Position numbers and translations under genes: made by a program
Assembly: GCF_001005305.1 (NCBI RefSeq)
Contig: NZ_LBMH01000003.1
Location: 310,001-374,000 of the forward strand
Direction: 5' to 3'
Origin: Kordia zhangzhouensis
Lineage (GTDB): Bacteria > Bacteroidota > Bacteroidia > Flavobacteriales > Flavobacteriaceae
Length of the DNA stretch: 64,000 bases
In this document: piece after piece, positions 34,041 through 42,449 of the stretch
How the letters are laid out: every line of letters begins with the position of its first letter
Position numbering within the stretch: position 1 is the stretch's first letter
The notes under the pieces: model-generated
Seen by the model: the letters and a program-made list of their open reading frames with translations, nothing else
Databases searched by the model: none
Told to the model about the DNA's origin: nothing

Positions 34041-34174
34041 TGGATTTATATTGTTTCAGCAATTAATTAGTAAATTTCCTTTTTATATACGAGACCACAC
34101 TTTTCTTTCGATTAATTATATTTTATGAAAGATGAATGGACTTTTATAGTAGATTAATGGTTTTATTATTTTGT

Positions 34175-34447
34175 TTAAATCATCCTATTTTTAATGCTTG
34201 CAAGATGTGCATTAACATCTACAGGACGATGTACCCGTTTTTGACTTGCTGGATATTTTGTAAGTAGCTTTTCTGGTCTTACAGGGCGTTTAGTAAAATT
34301 TCCTCCACAATTTGGACATACGTTTTGAAGTACATTTGACACACAGTCATAGCAAAAAGTGCATTCAAAAGTGCAAATCATAGCTGAAGAGTCGTCAGGA
34401 GAAAGATTTTTGTCACAATGTTCACAATTTGGTCTAATTTCAAGCAT
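34175..34447 (-). CDS. DUF1272 family Cys-rich protein
   Basis: A 90-residue protein with paired cysteines: 'MLEIRPNCEHCDKNLSPD', 'CTFECTFCYDCV' and 'CPNCGGNF', the pattern of DUF1272, likely binding zinc. The C-terminal tail is basic. Function is not established. Its start overlaps the stop of the YjbR-like gene by one nucleotide (TAATG), so the two are coupled. Confidence 0.88.
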   Translation of the reverse strand: MLEIRPNCEHCDKNLSPDDSSAMICTFECTFCYDCVSNVLQNVCPNCGGNFTKRPVRPEKLLTKYPASQKRVHRPVDVNAHLASIKNRMI

Positions 34448-34821
34448 TAAGAAGAAAGTTTTTTCAATTCGGCTTGTTGTTTTTTAGGCATCCCTTTTAC
34501 AACCAGTTCATACGATTCATCAATAAGTGTTTTAATAAAATCTGTTGAAAGCTCTCCTTGAAATAATTCTACTGTATTCCAATGTTTTTTACTCATATGA
34601 TATCCGGGCAATACACTTTCATATGTTGCTCGTAATTCTTCTGCCTTTTCTGGATTACATTTCAAGTTAACAGCTCCTTTACCTTCTTCCCATTTTTTTA
34701 AAGAAGTCAATGCAAACATTTTTCCAAGTACTTTAAAAACAAGTGTATCTTGATCAAAAGGAAACTCTTCTGTAACCGCTGGTTTAGCGATACAGTATTC
34801 TCGTAAAGTTTCTATATTCAT
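34447..34821 (-). CDS. MmcQ/YjbR family protein
   Basis: A 124-residue protein of the YjbR fold ('MNIETLREYCIAKPAVTEEF', 'DTLVFKVLGKMFALTSL', 'NLKCNPEKAEELRATYESV', 'GYHMSKKHWNTVEL'). The fold resembles the DNA-binding face of MotA-like domains, but a function has not been proved. ATG at 34821 is preferred over 34854 because 'MNIETLREYC' is the usual start. Coupled to the DUF1272 gene. Confidence 0.88.
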   Translation of the reverse strand: MNIETLREYCIAKPAVTEEFPFDQDTLVFKVLGKMFALTSLKKWEEGKGAVNLKCNPEKAEELRATYESVLPGYHMSKKHWNTVELFQGELSTDFIKTLIDESYELVVKGMPKKQQAELKKLSS

Positions 34822-34887
34822 ATAACAAATTTGATAACAAGATAAAAAATACACGCTAATGATTGTAGAAATATAGCGTTAAAAAAA

Positions 34888-35025
34888 TTAGGCATTTACA
34901 TCTGATTGGTCATGCAATTCCTTATTTTTATTTTTTTGCTTGGTAGTTGTTTTGTGAATAGGTGTAATATCCAGACTTACAAGAACATCATTCAGATAAT
35001 ATATTACTTTATCAATTAGTGACAT
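34888..35025 (-). CDS. Possible small protein, 45 residues
   Basis: The reverse strand encodes a 45-residue ORF: 'MSLIDKVIYYLNDVLVSLDI', then a Lys/Thr/Asn-rich tail. The first half could form an amphipathic helix. It fills most of the gap between the YjbR-like and DUF4230 genes. There is no clear ribosome-binding site or homology I recognise, so this is only a candidate. Confidence 0.35.
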   Translation of the reverse strand: MSLIDKVIYYLNDVLVSLDITPIHKTTTKQKNKNKELHDQSDVNA

Positions 35026-35199
35026 CTTTTGTTATTTAGGTTATTGCAAATATACGGCAAGAATGTCAAAGTAAAGGTTAGCTTTTCTTTAAATCCATAT
35101 AAAATTTCGACAAAATACATGTTAAATACGCAAAAATCTATTGAAGTAGTAGATTTTTGCTAAAAAATTGTTTTTTAGATATTTATAAAAAAATCTCTT

Positions 35200-35814
35200 T
35201 TAGTTCTTTTGTAAATATGTTACGTCTTCTTCTGGAAGCGTAAGAGCTGAATAATCAAGTTGCCAACCAATGGTTTGTACTATTTTTTCAATGACTAAAA
35301 TTGCATCCAATGCTTCTTTTTTGGCTGACTCTATCAAGCCACTTTCAGGAACTTTATTGATAATATGTTGCTTTGCTTCTTGTGTAAGTTTTGTAAGATC
35401 GGCTGCACCAAATTTATTAAACATTCCATCTTTCTTGTCGTAATAGGTAAAGTCTGTTTCAACCGTTAATATTTCGGGCTGCGGAAAATTTAAAATCTTT
35501 ACTTTTTTCTGATCTTTATCAGCTTCTAGCCGCAATTTCTTCAAGTCATATCCTACACTGGCTTTGGCTTTAATAACAATAAGCGCTCGCTTCTTACTAG
35601 AAATCATTCGTAAGAAATGTGCTGATTTATCTTCATAATGATAAATTTCGCTAAAGTCTCCTTCTACTGTAGTAAGTTTACAAACACTTTTTATTTTATC
35701 TAAAAGAAGATGAGACTGGCGAACAGTTCGGTTTTGTGATTGCCGTTTACTTACAAAATCATAAATGAAATATGAAACGATTCCTCCAATTAATACTGCT
35801 AAAACTATATCCAT
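35200..35814 (-). CDS. DUF4230 domain protein
   Basis: A 204-residue protein with one N-terminal membrane helix (about residues 2-20) and a DUF4230 domain ('VCKLTTVEGDFSEIYHYED', 'ALIVIKAKASVGYDLKKLRL', 'VETDFTYYDKKDGMFNKF', 'AKQHIINKVPESGLIESAKK'). The topology suggests an anchored domain outside the cytoplasm. The family is widespread in bacteria and of unknown role. Single gene. Confidence 0.87.
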   Translation of the reverse strand: MDIVLAVLIGGIVSYFIYDFVSKRQSQNRTVRQSHLLLDKIKSVCKLTTVEGDFSEIYHYEDKSAHFLRMISSKKRALIVIKAKASVGYDLKKLRLEADKDQKKVKILNFPQPEILTVETDFTYYDKKDGMFNKFGAADLTKLTQEAKQHIINKVPESGLIESAKKEALDAILVIEKIVQTIGWQLDYSALTLPEEDVTYLQKN

Positions 35815-35926
35815 AATACATAAAACACGTTTGACTATAAAAATCTATGTGTTTTGTAAAAGTACAGTATTTTTAGCGAATTGTGATTTGCAGACTACAC
35901 TAGATGTAAAAGATGACAAAAATATC

Positions 35927-36187
35927 TTACTGTATACCTAATATTCTATTGCGTTCTTCTATGGTTTCTTTAAGGTCTTGTTGTGTACGTATAAACAGCT
36001 CGATAATAGCGTTTTCAATATCTTCATTTTCATTCAAACCATTAAAAACATTTCGAATCATTGAAGTCCCGTAAGGTTTACCGTTTCTACTAGTTACATT
36101 TTTCTCTTTTAAGATTTTGAGAACTCCTTCTGTGTAGTGATATCCTAAAACTTCCTTCAATTTTTTACGTTGTTCTTTTCGAATCAT
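35927..36187 (-). CDS. Small putative DNA-binding protein
   Basis: An 86-residue basic protein. The centre 'KNVTSRNGKPYGTSMIRNVF' resembles the 'G-x-x-x-NGKPYS-x-x-x-[IV]' segment of recombinase-type helix-turn-helix regions, but no catalytic domain is present. Similar short proteins are common in flavobacteria. It is divergent from two CI-like proteins (36327 and 36929). A regulatory role is inference. Confidence 0.65.
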   Translation of the reverse strand: MIRKEQRKKLKEVLGYHYTEGVLKILKEKNVTSRNGKPYGTSMIRNVFNGLNENEDIENAIIELFIRTQQDLKETIEERNRILGIQ

Positions 36188-36326
36188 ATCTCCTATTTTG
36201 TCTATATATAATTACTATTTGCTATATTTGTGTCGATTTTATGTCGCACTCTATAGAACTGACAGTATAATATTACAAACTATTTTCTACATAAAGAAAC
36301 TTTATATAGAATAATTTCAAAAAATG

Positions 36327-36716
36327 ATGAAAATAATCGACAGAATTATCCTCTTTATTCACCATAAAAATTTGAGTATGCGTGCGTTTGATAGCTCAAT
36401 TAACGTGGGAAATGGTTACACAAGTAAGCAATCAAAATCAAAGGCATCTGTAGGGAGTGACGTTTTAGAGAGAATAATCGATACATACCCTGAATTGAAT
36501 CCACTTTGGTTAATTACAGGAAAAAGAGAGATGATTATTGACATTCAAACAGTAGATTCGGAACCGACGCCTTTAGGAAATTCTATCGATAAGATTTTAG
36601 AATATAAAATTGAGCGCATTGTATCGAGACAACTTCAAACTTTGAGCGACAAATTGGATACATTTCCTTCTATGGAAGAAATTAGAAAAGAGATACGAGA
36701 AAACTTAAATTCTTGA
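36327..36716 (+). CDS. CI-repressor-like helix-turn-helix protein, copy 1
   Basis: A 129-residue protein. Residues 1-70 resemble the N-terminal helix-turn-helix of phage CI-like repressors ('MKIIDRIILFIHHKNLSMRA', 'GNGYTSKQSKSKASVGSDVL', 'YPELNPLWLITGKREM'). The C-terminal part is a charged helix and there is no peptidase domain, so it would not autocleave like lambda CI. Start 36327 is chosen over ATG 36324 because the paralogue at 36929 begins at the equivalent codon. Part of a tandem duplication. Confidence 0.8.
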   Translation: MKIIDRIILFIHHKNLSMRAFDSSINVGNGYTSKQSKSKASVGSDVLERIIDTYPELNPLWLITGKREMIIDIQTVDSEPTPLGNSIDKILEYKIERIVSRQLQTLSDKLDTFPSMEEIRKEIRENLNS

Positions 36717-36928
36717 GTCATTTTACTCTTTTTTAAATCCAAGTTTAGACTTAACGATATATAATTCCTGTCTTTTCAGAAAAAACACTATAACTAATCA
36801 TAAAATTATGTATATTTAATGATTATTTTATTTGTGCTGATTTACTGTCATATTTAGTGACGTTTTACTAGCATGAAAAACTATTTTCTATGAAAATTAA
36901 TTTTTTCATCCACTAATTTCTTAATATT

Positions 36929-37321
36929 ATGAAAATAATCGACAGAATTATTACCTTTATCAAACACAAAAACATGAGTATGAGAGCGTTTGATATGTCT
37001 ATAAAAGTCGGCAACGGATACACCAGTAAGCAATCTAAATCTAACGCCTCTATTGGAAGTGATGTTTTAGAACGAATTATTGATACTTATCCTGAGTTAA
37101 ATCCATTATGGCTAATTACTGGAAAAGGAGAAATGATTATTGATGTGCAAAAATCAAATGAACCTCTTCCCGATTACGGTAAATCTATTGATGAAATTTT
37201 AGAAAATAAAATCAAACGTATTGTAGAAGAACAGTTAAAAGAGTTTAGTGACAAACTAGAATCTTTCCCTACACTCGATCAAATAAGTAAAGAAATCCAA
37301 AAAAATCTTCGAGGCGATTAA
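36929..37321 (+). CDS. CI-repressor-like helix-turn-helix protein, copy 2
   Basis: A 130-residue paralogue of the preceding gene with high identity over the first 75 residues ('GNGYTSKQSKSNASIGSDVL', 'YPELNPLWLITGKGEM') and a similar C-terminal helix. The nucleotide sequences begin identically for about 20 bases but differ at many synonymous sites, indicating an old tandem duplication under selection. Gap between copies: 212 bp. Ends 5 nt before a convergent cyclase gene. Confidence 0.8.
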   Translation: MKIIDRIITFIKHKNMSMRAFDMSIKVGNGYTSKQSKSNASIGSDVLERIIDTYPELNPLWLITGKGEMIIDVQKSNEPLPDYGKSIDEILENKIKRIVEEQLKEFSDKLESFPTLDQISKEIQKNLRGD

Positions 37322-37325
37322 CTTT

Positions 37326-38075
37326 TTATTTGACAACCATATATAATATAGGTTTGCTAGGTGATGCGTCGTTTTCAAATGGAGCAATTTGAAGATTCAA
37401 AAAATAAGCACCATCTTTTACCTTATTAGGCACATATATAAATTCTGTTATCGTAGCATTCATGCGAATATCTCCCGAGGTATTCCAAAATGCGTTATGT
37501 GCCAACAAACTTCCTCCATCTTTTTCCTTGTCAACACTTGGAAGATCAATTAACAAATGATCAATTCCTTTCTCTCGCAAATAAATAGCCGCAGCTTCTT
37601 CTAAATATGGCGGATTGGTATTAGAGTATTGTTTTTCTTTCTTATCTTTAAAATTAGGCAGTGTTCTTATGACAATTGCTTCTCTTTTTTTGTTCCCTAT
37701 ACAGTTTTGTATTTGTTTTTTGGAGATAATCATGTCCTCTCCTTTTCTTTCGGGAACAACAGTAATTACTTCAGCATAAAAGAAGAATTGCTTTAAACTT
37801 TTATTGACAGAGTGTACTTTTTCAGTAATATGCCCTACACATTCCGTATGAGTTCCATGAGAATGCGGGTTGAAATGTATATTATTAAAGTTAACGTCTC
37901 CTCCTTCTTTTACACTTCCTATCCAATTATCAAAACGCACAGGTTCTATTTTTGGAGCCTCTAAATACCATGCATTTACATTTTCTTTGGAGGCACGCAA
38001 TGGTATAGAAATGTCAATCGGTTTGGATAAGTCTATTTGATATTTGGCAGTTTTTCGTTGTATGGTACAAATCAT
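37326..38075 (-). CDS. Cyclase/kynurenine formamidase-like family protein
   Basis: A 249-residue metal-dependent hydrolase-fold protein. The family metal motif is seen as 'NPHSHGTHTECVGHI' (HxGTHxE/D-type), with 'LIDLPSVDKEKDGGSLLAHN' later. The N-terminus 'IDLSKPIDISIPL' is typical. Family members hydrolyse N-formylkynurenine or related amides/lactones; the substrate here is not clear. Single gene. A start upstream of 38075 is not supported. Confidence 0.85.
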   Translation of the reverse strand: MICTIQRKTAKYQIDLSKPIDISIPLRASKENVNAWYLEAPKIEPVRFDNWIGSVKEGGDVNFNNIHFNPHSHGTHTECVGHITEKVHSVNKSLKQFFFYAEVITVVPERKGEDMIISKKQIQNCIGNKKREAIVIRTLPNFKDKKEKQYSNTNPPYLEEAAAIYLREKGIDHLLIDLPSVDKEKDGGSLLAHNAFWNTSGDIRMNATITEFIYVPNKVKDGAYFLNLQIAPFENDASPSKPILYMVVK

Positions 38076-38146
38076 GCTTAAAAGTACTAAATGATTTTAT
38101 TTTGAGCCTCCTTTTTAAGAAACTGTTTTGAGTTTTTCCCCTACTA

Positions 38147-39271
38147 TTATACTTTGAAAAAATCGGAGGCAATTCCATCACACAAAAATTTTCCTTTTTC
38201 TGTTGTTTTAAGCGTATTATCCACCACTTCAATTGTTTTTTCTTTGAGATGTTTTTGAGCAATTCTTACAACGTGTTCTTTATAATGCTCTCCAAATTCC
38301 TTTTGAATATAATCGAGTGAAATTCCCCAAATAGTTCGCAAACCTGTCATAATATATTCGTTGTATTGGTCTTCTGTCGAAAGTTGTTCTATTATCGAAG
38401 GCAACTTATTTGCTTCAATCTGTTTGATGTATTTAATATTATTAGATACATTCCAACTTCTGCTTTTTGTATGGAATGAGTGTGCGCTTGGTCCAATTCC
38501 TAGGTAGCTCGCTCCTTTCCAATATGAAGTATTGTGTTTTGAAAAATATCCTCTTTTTCCAAAATTTGAAATCTCGTAATGTACAAATCCGTAGTCAGCA
38601 GTTTTTTCAACCAATACATTAAAATGAGCGAAAGCCTCTTCATCAGAAACTGCAGGATATTTGTTTTGTAGAATCATTTTTTGCAAAGCAGTTTTTGGTT
38701 CTACAGTAAGAGCATAGCTTGAAATATGGTGAATTTTATAATTGAAAGCTATTTCTAAATTGGTTTTCCATTGCTCCATAGTCATTGTGGGAATTCCATA
38801 AATTAGATCAATCGTAATATTGTCAAAATAGTTACCAGCTACTTCTAGACATTTTTTTGCTTCTTCCCCAGAGTGAGCACGATTCATAGCTTGCAAATGT
38901 TCATCAAAAAAAGACTGAATCCCTATGCTTAATCTATTGATTGGCGTGTTGGTTAATTCTTTTATTTTTTCTTCAGAAAGATCATCAGGATTCGCTTCTA
39001 AAGTAACTTCTGGATTTGTAATGACCTGATAGTTTTCATAAACTACTTTTAAGATTTCATTAATCTCATCTACCGAAAGTACACTCGGAGTTCCTCCTCC
39101 AAAATAAATAGTTTCCACATTCGTATGAGCAAATTCCCCTTTTCGCAGTATTAATTCTTTCTGCAGAGCTAAAAGCATGCGTTCTTTTTTTGCCAAAGAA
39201 GTGGAAAAATGAAAATCACAGTAGTGACATGCTTGTTTACAAAAAGGTATGTGAATATAAATTCCTGCCAT
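38147..39271 (-). CDS. hemW: Radical SAM heme chaperone HemW
   Basis: A 374-residue radical SAM protein, often misnamed oxygen-independent coproporphyrinogen oxidase. The iron-sulfur motif is 'IPFCKQACHYCDFHF' (C11, C15, C18), with 'VETIYFGGGTPSVLS' and 'ISIDTIYG'-like barrel blocks ('NITIDLIYGIPTMTMEQW', 'RLSIGIQSFFDEHLQAMNRA'). HemW binds heme and hands it to membrane proteins. The start overlaps the stop of the upstream small gene (TAATG). Confidence 0.93.
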   Translation of the reverse strand: MAGIYIHIPFCKQACHYCDFHFSTSLAKKERMLLALQKELILRKGEFAHTNVETIYFGGGTPSVLSVDEINEILKVVYENYQVITNPEVTLEANPDDLSEEKIKELTNTPINRLSIGIQSFFDEHLQAMNRAHSGEEAKKCLEVAGNYFDNITIDLIYGIPTMTMEQWKTNLEIAFNYKIHHISSYALTVEPKTALQKMILQNKYPAVSDEEAFAHFNVLVEKTADYGFVHYEISNFGKRGYFSKHNTSYWKGASYLGIGPSAHSFHTKSRSWNVSNNIKYIKQIEANKLPSIIEQLSTEDQYNEYIMTGLRTIWGISLDYIQKEFGEHYKEHVVRIAQKHLKEKTIEVVDNTLKTTEKGKFLCDGIASDFFKV

Positions 39272-39558
39272 TAGTGATTGTTACAGCGTACTACTAAACG
39301 AATGATGACAAGAATGAAAATTAAAACGCTCAATACAATTCGCCAAGGAGAAACCGGTTTGTCATTTTCATCATATATTACATCTTCTTCAACGGCACGT
39401 CGATCAGCTAATTTCTTTTCCATCGCAACATCTTTTTCAAAACTAGGACAGTTGTTTACGAATGTTGGCTTCTCACTCGTTAGTCCACAAACAATTCCTT
39501 GTGAAGAAGAAAACGATTTGTGTATACATTTTTTACAAAGCTCTATTTGATTGGTCAT
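39271..39558 (-). CDS. Small Cys-containing single-span membrane protein
   Basis: A 95-residue protein. The N-terminal half carries cysteines in 'LCKKCIHKSF', 'GIVCGLT' and 'NNCPSFEKD', a pattern that could bind a metal; the C-terminus is a membrane helix ('WRIVLSVLIFILVIIRLVV'). Coupled to hemW by a one-base overlap. The family is familiar from flavobacteria but has no known function; a link to heme trafficking is only suggested by position. Confidence 0.72.
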   Translation of the reverse strand: MTNQIELCKKCIHKSFSSSQGIVCGLTSEKPTFVNNCPSFEKDVAMEKKLADRRAVEEDVIYDENDKPVSPWRIVLSVLIFILVIIRLVVRCNNH

Positions 39559-39621
39559 ACTTTATATTATGTTACAATTTCATTCGAATGTATCGAATTC
39601 TATAATAAGGATGATTCTAAA

Positions 39622-40197
39622 TTATTTTTTGACTCTTTTTTCATTTTGCTTAACGAAGCTTGCCCAACCAGAATAACTTTTTCCAACCTCAACTCTACCT
39701 GAATTATAAAAATGACAAACTGCCGCAGCCAAACCATCTGTAGAATCTAAGTTTGTTGGCAATGTTTTCAGTTTTAATAAACTTTGTAACATTTTTGCCA
39801 CTTGTTCCTTACTTGCATTACCATTACCTGTAATAGCCATTTTTATTTTTTTAGGAGAATATTCGGTTATGGGCACTTCTCTCGATAATCCTGCTGCCAT
39901 TGCTACTCCTTGTGCACGTCCTAACTTGAGCATTGATTGGACATTTTTTCCAAAGAAAGGAGCTTCAATAGCAATTTCATCAGGATGGTATGTATCTATA
40001 AGTTCAACAGTACGTTCAAAGATGAGTTTTAGCTTTAAATAATGATCATTATACTTTTGCAACTGTAATTCATTCAATTGCAAAAAATGCATTTGTTTGC
40101 CAATCACTTTGATCAATCCAAAACCCATAATTGTGGTTCCTGGATCAATCCCAAGGATTATTTTTTCAGTTTTCGGTTTTTCTTTCTGCGAATTCAT
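39622..40197 (-). CDS. ruvC: Holliday junction resolvase RuvC
   Basis: A 191-residue endonuclease resolving Holliday junctions. Catalytic acids are visible in 'ILGIDPGTTIMGFGLI' (first Asp), 'DEIAIEAPFFGKNVQSMLKL' (Glu) and the C-terminal Asp pair region 'LDSTDGLAAAVCHFY'. ATG at 40197 gives the normal N-terminus; the open frame extends 27 codons upstream but those residues overlap the divergent gene's 5' end. Length is slightly above E. coli RuvC (173). Confidence 0.94.
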   Translation of the reverse strand: MNSQKEKPKTEKIILGIDPGTTIMGFGLIKVIGKQMHFLQLNELQLQKYNDHYLKLKLIFERTVELIDTYHPDEIAIEAPFFGKNVQSMLKLGRAQGVAMAAGLSREVPITEYSPKKIKMAITGNGNASKEQVAKMLQSLLKLKTLPTNLDSTDGLAAAVCHFYNSGRVEVGKSYSGWASFVKQNEKRVKK

Positions 40198-40245
40198 TTT
40201 TATAAAAAACTTCCATGCTGTCAGGAAAATGATTTTCTTTGTAGC

Positions 40246-41229
40246 ATGCGGACGTTTATTTCTCACAAAACTAAACAATTATTTGTGTTGGCTGTAAAAT
40301 TAGCGATTGTAATTGCTGCCGCTTATTTTATATACCAAAAACTTACCAATCATTCGTCTTTACAGTTTACAGATTTTGTTGAACAGCTAAGCAACAATCA
40401 TGTCATTACATTTTGGTCTATTTTATTATTGCTGTTTGCCACTGTAGTGAACTGGGTTTTTGAGATTTTAAAATGGCGAACGCTTACAAGGCATGTAAAG
40501 CTACTCACATTTCAAGAAAGTGCCGCACAAACACTAGGCGGATTAACAACTTCATTGTTTACGCCTAACCGCATTGGTGAGTATGGAGCAAAGGCTTTAT
40601 TTTTTTCCAAAACAGAGCGTATACAAATTCTCAGTTTGAATTTTATTGGAAATATGGGACAACTTGTTGTTACACTCATATTTGGCATTATTGGTATTAT
40701 ATTTTTTACAAGTCATTTTAAAATCAGCTTCCACAAATATCTTGCTATCAGCGTGGTAATTGTTTGTGTAGTATTGATTGCTGCACTTATAATTCGGAGT
40801 CAATTCCAAAAACGTTCATCATTACAAAATACATCATGGAGGCGTTTTTTTTCTTTTTTTGAAAGTGTTCCTTGGGAGATTCATCTAAAAAATCTTGGTT
40901 TCTCTACAATTCGCTATTTGGTTTTTGCTCATCAATTATACTACATTTTATTGCTTTTTGACATTTCAACTTCCTATTTCCTGACCATGAGCGCGATTAC
41001 TTCTATGTATTTAATTTCTTCCATAGTTCCGATGCTGTCCATTTTTGATGTGGTTGTAAAAGGAAGTATCGCTGTATGGCTTTTTAGTTTTTTATCAATT
41101 TCTGAGGTATCAGCTCTTTCTGCTATTGCTTTGATGTGGATTTTGAATTTTGTACTCCCTAGTATAGTTGGCAGTTATTATGTGATGACTTTTTCTTTTC
41201 CGCCTGAAAAAAAACCTATTACTTCATGA
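40246..41229 (+). CDS. Flippase-like (lysylphosphatidylglycerol synthase TM) membrane protein
   Basis: A 328-residue integral membrane protein with about eight hydrophobic helices, resembling the UPF0104/AglD membrane-domain family ('WVFEILKWRTLTRHV', 'TLGGLTTSLFTPNRIGEYGA' is the conserved block). ATG 40246 is chosen; the frame is open further upstream but overlaps ruvC. The stop overlaps the start of a glycosyltransferase gene (ATGA). The pairing suggests lipid-linked sugar transfer or export, as inference. Confidence 0.82.
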   Translation: MRTFISHKTKQLFVLAVKLAIVIAAAYFIYQKLTNHSSLQFTDFVEQLSNNHVITFWSILLLLFATVVNWVFEILKWRTLTRHVKLLTFQESAAQTLGGLTTSLFTPNRIGEYGAKALFFSKTERIQILSLNFIGNMGQLVVTLIFGIIGIIFFTSHFKISFHKYLAISVVIVCVVLIAALIIRSQFQKRSSLQNTSWRRFFSFFESVPWEIHLKNLGFSTIRYLVFAHQLYYILLLFDISTSYFLTMSAITSMYLISSIVPMLSIFDVVVKGSIAVWLFSFLSISEVSALSAIALMWILNFVLPSIVGSYYVMTFSFPPEKKPITS

Positions 41230-42353
41230 TTACTGTTTTGTTTTGCTTCATTTTTGGCATTTATGTACTTCTAATTTTCAGTCTATTAATAGGCTTTAAA
41301 CTATTACCTACCACAAGACATCAAAATATAGAAGCTTCTACTATTTTTACTGTGATTATCCCTTTTAGAAATGAAGCTAAAAATTTACCTATACTCATAG
41401 ATTCTATTACTTCTTTAGACTATCCTACCTCAAAAGTTGATTTTTTATTCGTTGATGATGCCTCTGAAGACAATTCTGTTCAAGTGATTGAAAAGTTTGC
41501 AAAAAAGCATCCTTCTGTTAGGATAAAGATTTTATCAAACCAGCGCAAATCCAATTCTCCTAAAAAAGATGCCATTCTTACTGCAGTTTCGCATACAGAA
41601 AGTGAATGGATTGTTACTACTGATGCAGATTGTATTTTGCCTAAAAAATGGTTGCTTTTATTGAATCAAAAAGTTGTACAAAAACAACCTAAAATGATAG
41701 CAGCACCTGTTACTTACCAATCAAATAGTACTCTTTTCCATTATTTTCAGTTATTGGATTTTCTAAGTTTACAAGCAACTACCATTGGAACTTTTGGCCT
41801 GCGAATTCCTTTTATGTGTAATGGCGCCAATCTCGCATACCAAAGAGAAACTTTTATGGAAGTGCAAGGATTCGTTGGAAATGATACTATTGCTAGTGGT
41901 GATGATGTCTTTTTGTTAGAGAAATTTATAAAACATTGGCCAAATAAGGTAGTGTATGTGAAGGCTACGCAAGCAACTGTACAAACATTTCCTGTTGAAA
42001 CCATACAACAATTGATTGCTCAACGCATTCGTTGGGCTTCAAAAAGCACACATTACCATCTACCAACCGGAAAAATCATTGGCAGTATTGTAATGTTAAT
42101 GAATTGTATTTGTTGCTTAATTCCTTTCTTACTATTTACGCCTTACTTATGGAAATTTGCAAGCATACTTTTTATATCTAAAATAGTTATTGATAGTTTT
42201 TTTTTATATCAGATATTAAGATTCCATCAACAAAAATTCAATCCTTTTTTATTATTTCTTTGCGGAATAATACATCCTTTTTTTACAGTTACAATCGTAA
42301 TTTTATCCTTATTTTCTTCGTATTCATGGAAAGAACGAGTTTTTAAGAAATGA
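41226..42353 (+). CDS. Membrane-bound family 2 glycosyltransferase
   Basis: A 375-residue GT-A enzyme: N-terminal helix (about 1-25), 'FTVIIPFRNEAKNLPILIDS', 'DFLFVDDASEDNSVQ', the metal-binding DxD in 'WIVTTDADCILP', 'IASGDDVFLLEKFI' and the processive-type 'QRIRWASKSTHY' (QxxRW), then three C-terminal membrane helices. It would transfer a sugar from a nucleotide donor to a lipid or polymer acceptor at the inner membrane. Overlaps the upstream flippase-like gene by 4 nt. Confidence 0.88.
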   Translation: MITVLFCFIFGIYVLLIFSLLIGFKLLPTTRHQNIEASTIFTVIIPFRNEAKNLPILIDSITSLDYPTSKVDFLFVDDASEDNSVQVIEKFAKKHPSVRIKILSNQRKSNSPKKDAILTAVSHTESEWIVTTDADCILPKKWLLLLNQKVVQKQPKMIAAPVTYQSNSTLFHYFQLLDFLSLQATTIGTFGLRIPFMCNGANLAYQRETFMEVQGFVGNDTIASGDDVFLLEKFIKHWPNKVVYVKATQATVQTFPVETIQQLIAQRIRWASKSTHYHLPTGKIIGSIVMLMNCICCLIPFLLFTPYLWKFASILFISKIVIDSFFLYQILRFHQQKFNPFLLFLCGIIHPFFTVTIVILSLFSSYSWKERVFKK

Positions 42354-42449
42354 TTGTTGAAGATGTTAATTTTTCTCTAAAAGTAAACAGGCTTAACTTA
42401 CATTTTAAAAAAAGCATCTATTTTTATCACATAACCAATCTATGCCGCC

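Noticed and set aside
40198-40278. N-terminal extension of ruvC to 40278
   Set aside because: The extra 27 residues are unlike RuvC and overlap the start of the divergent flippase-like gene.
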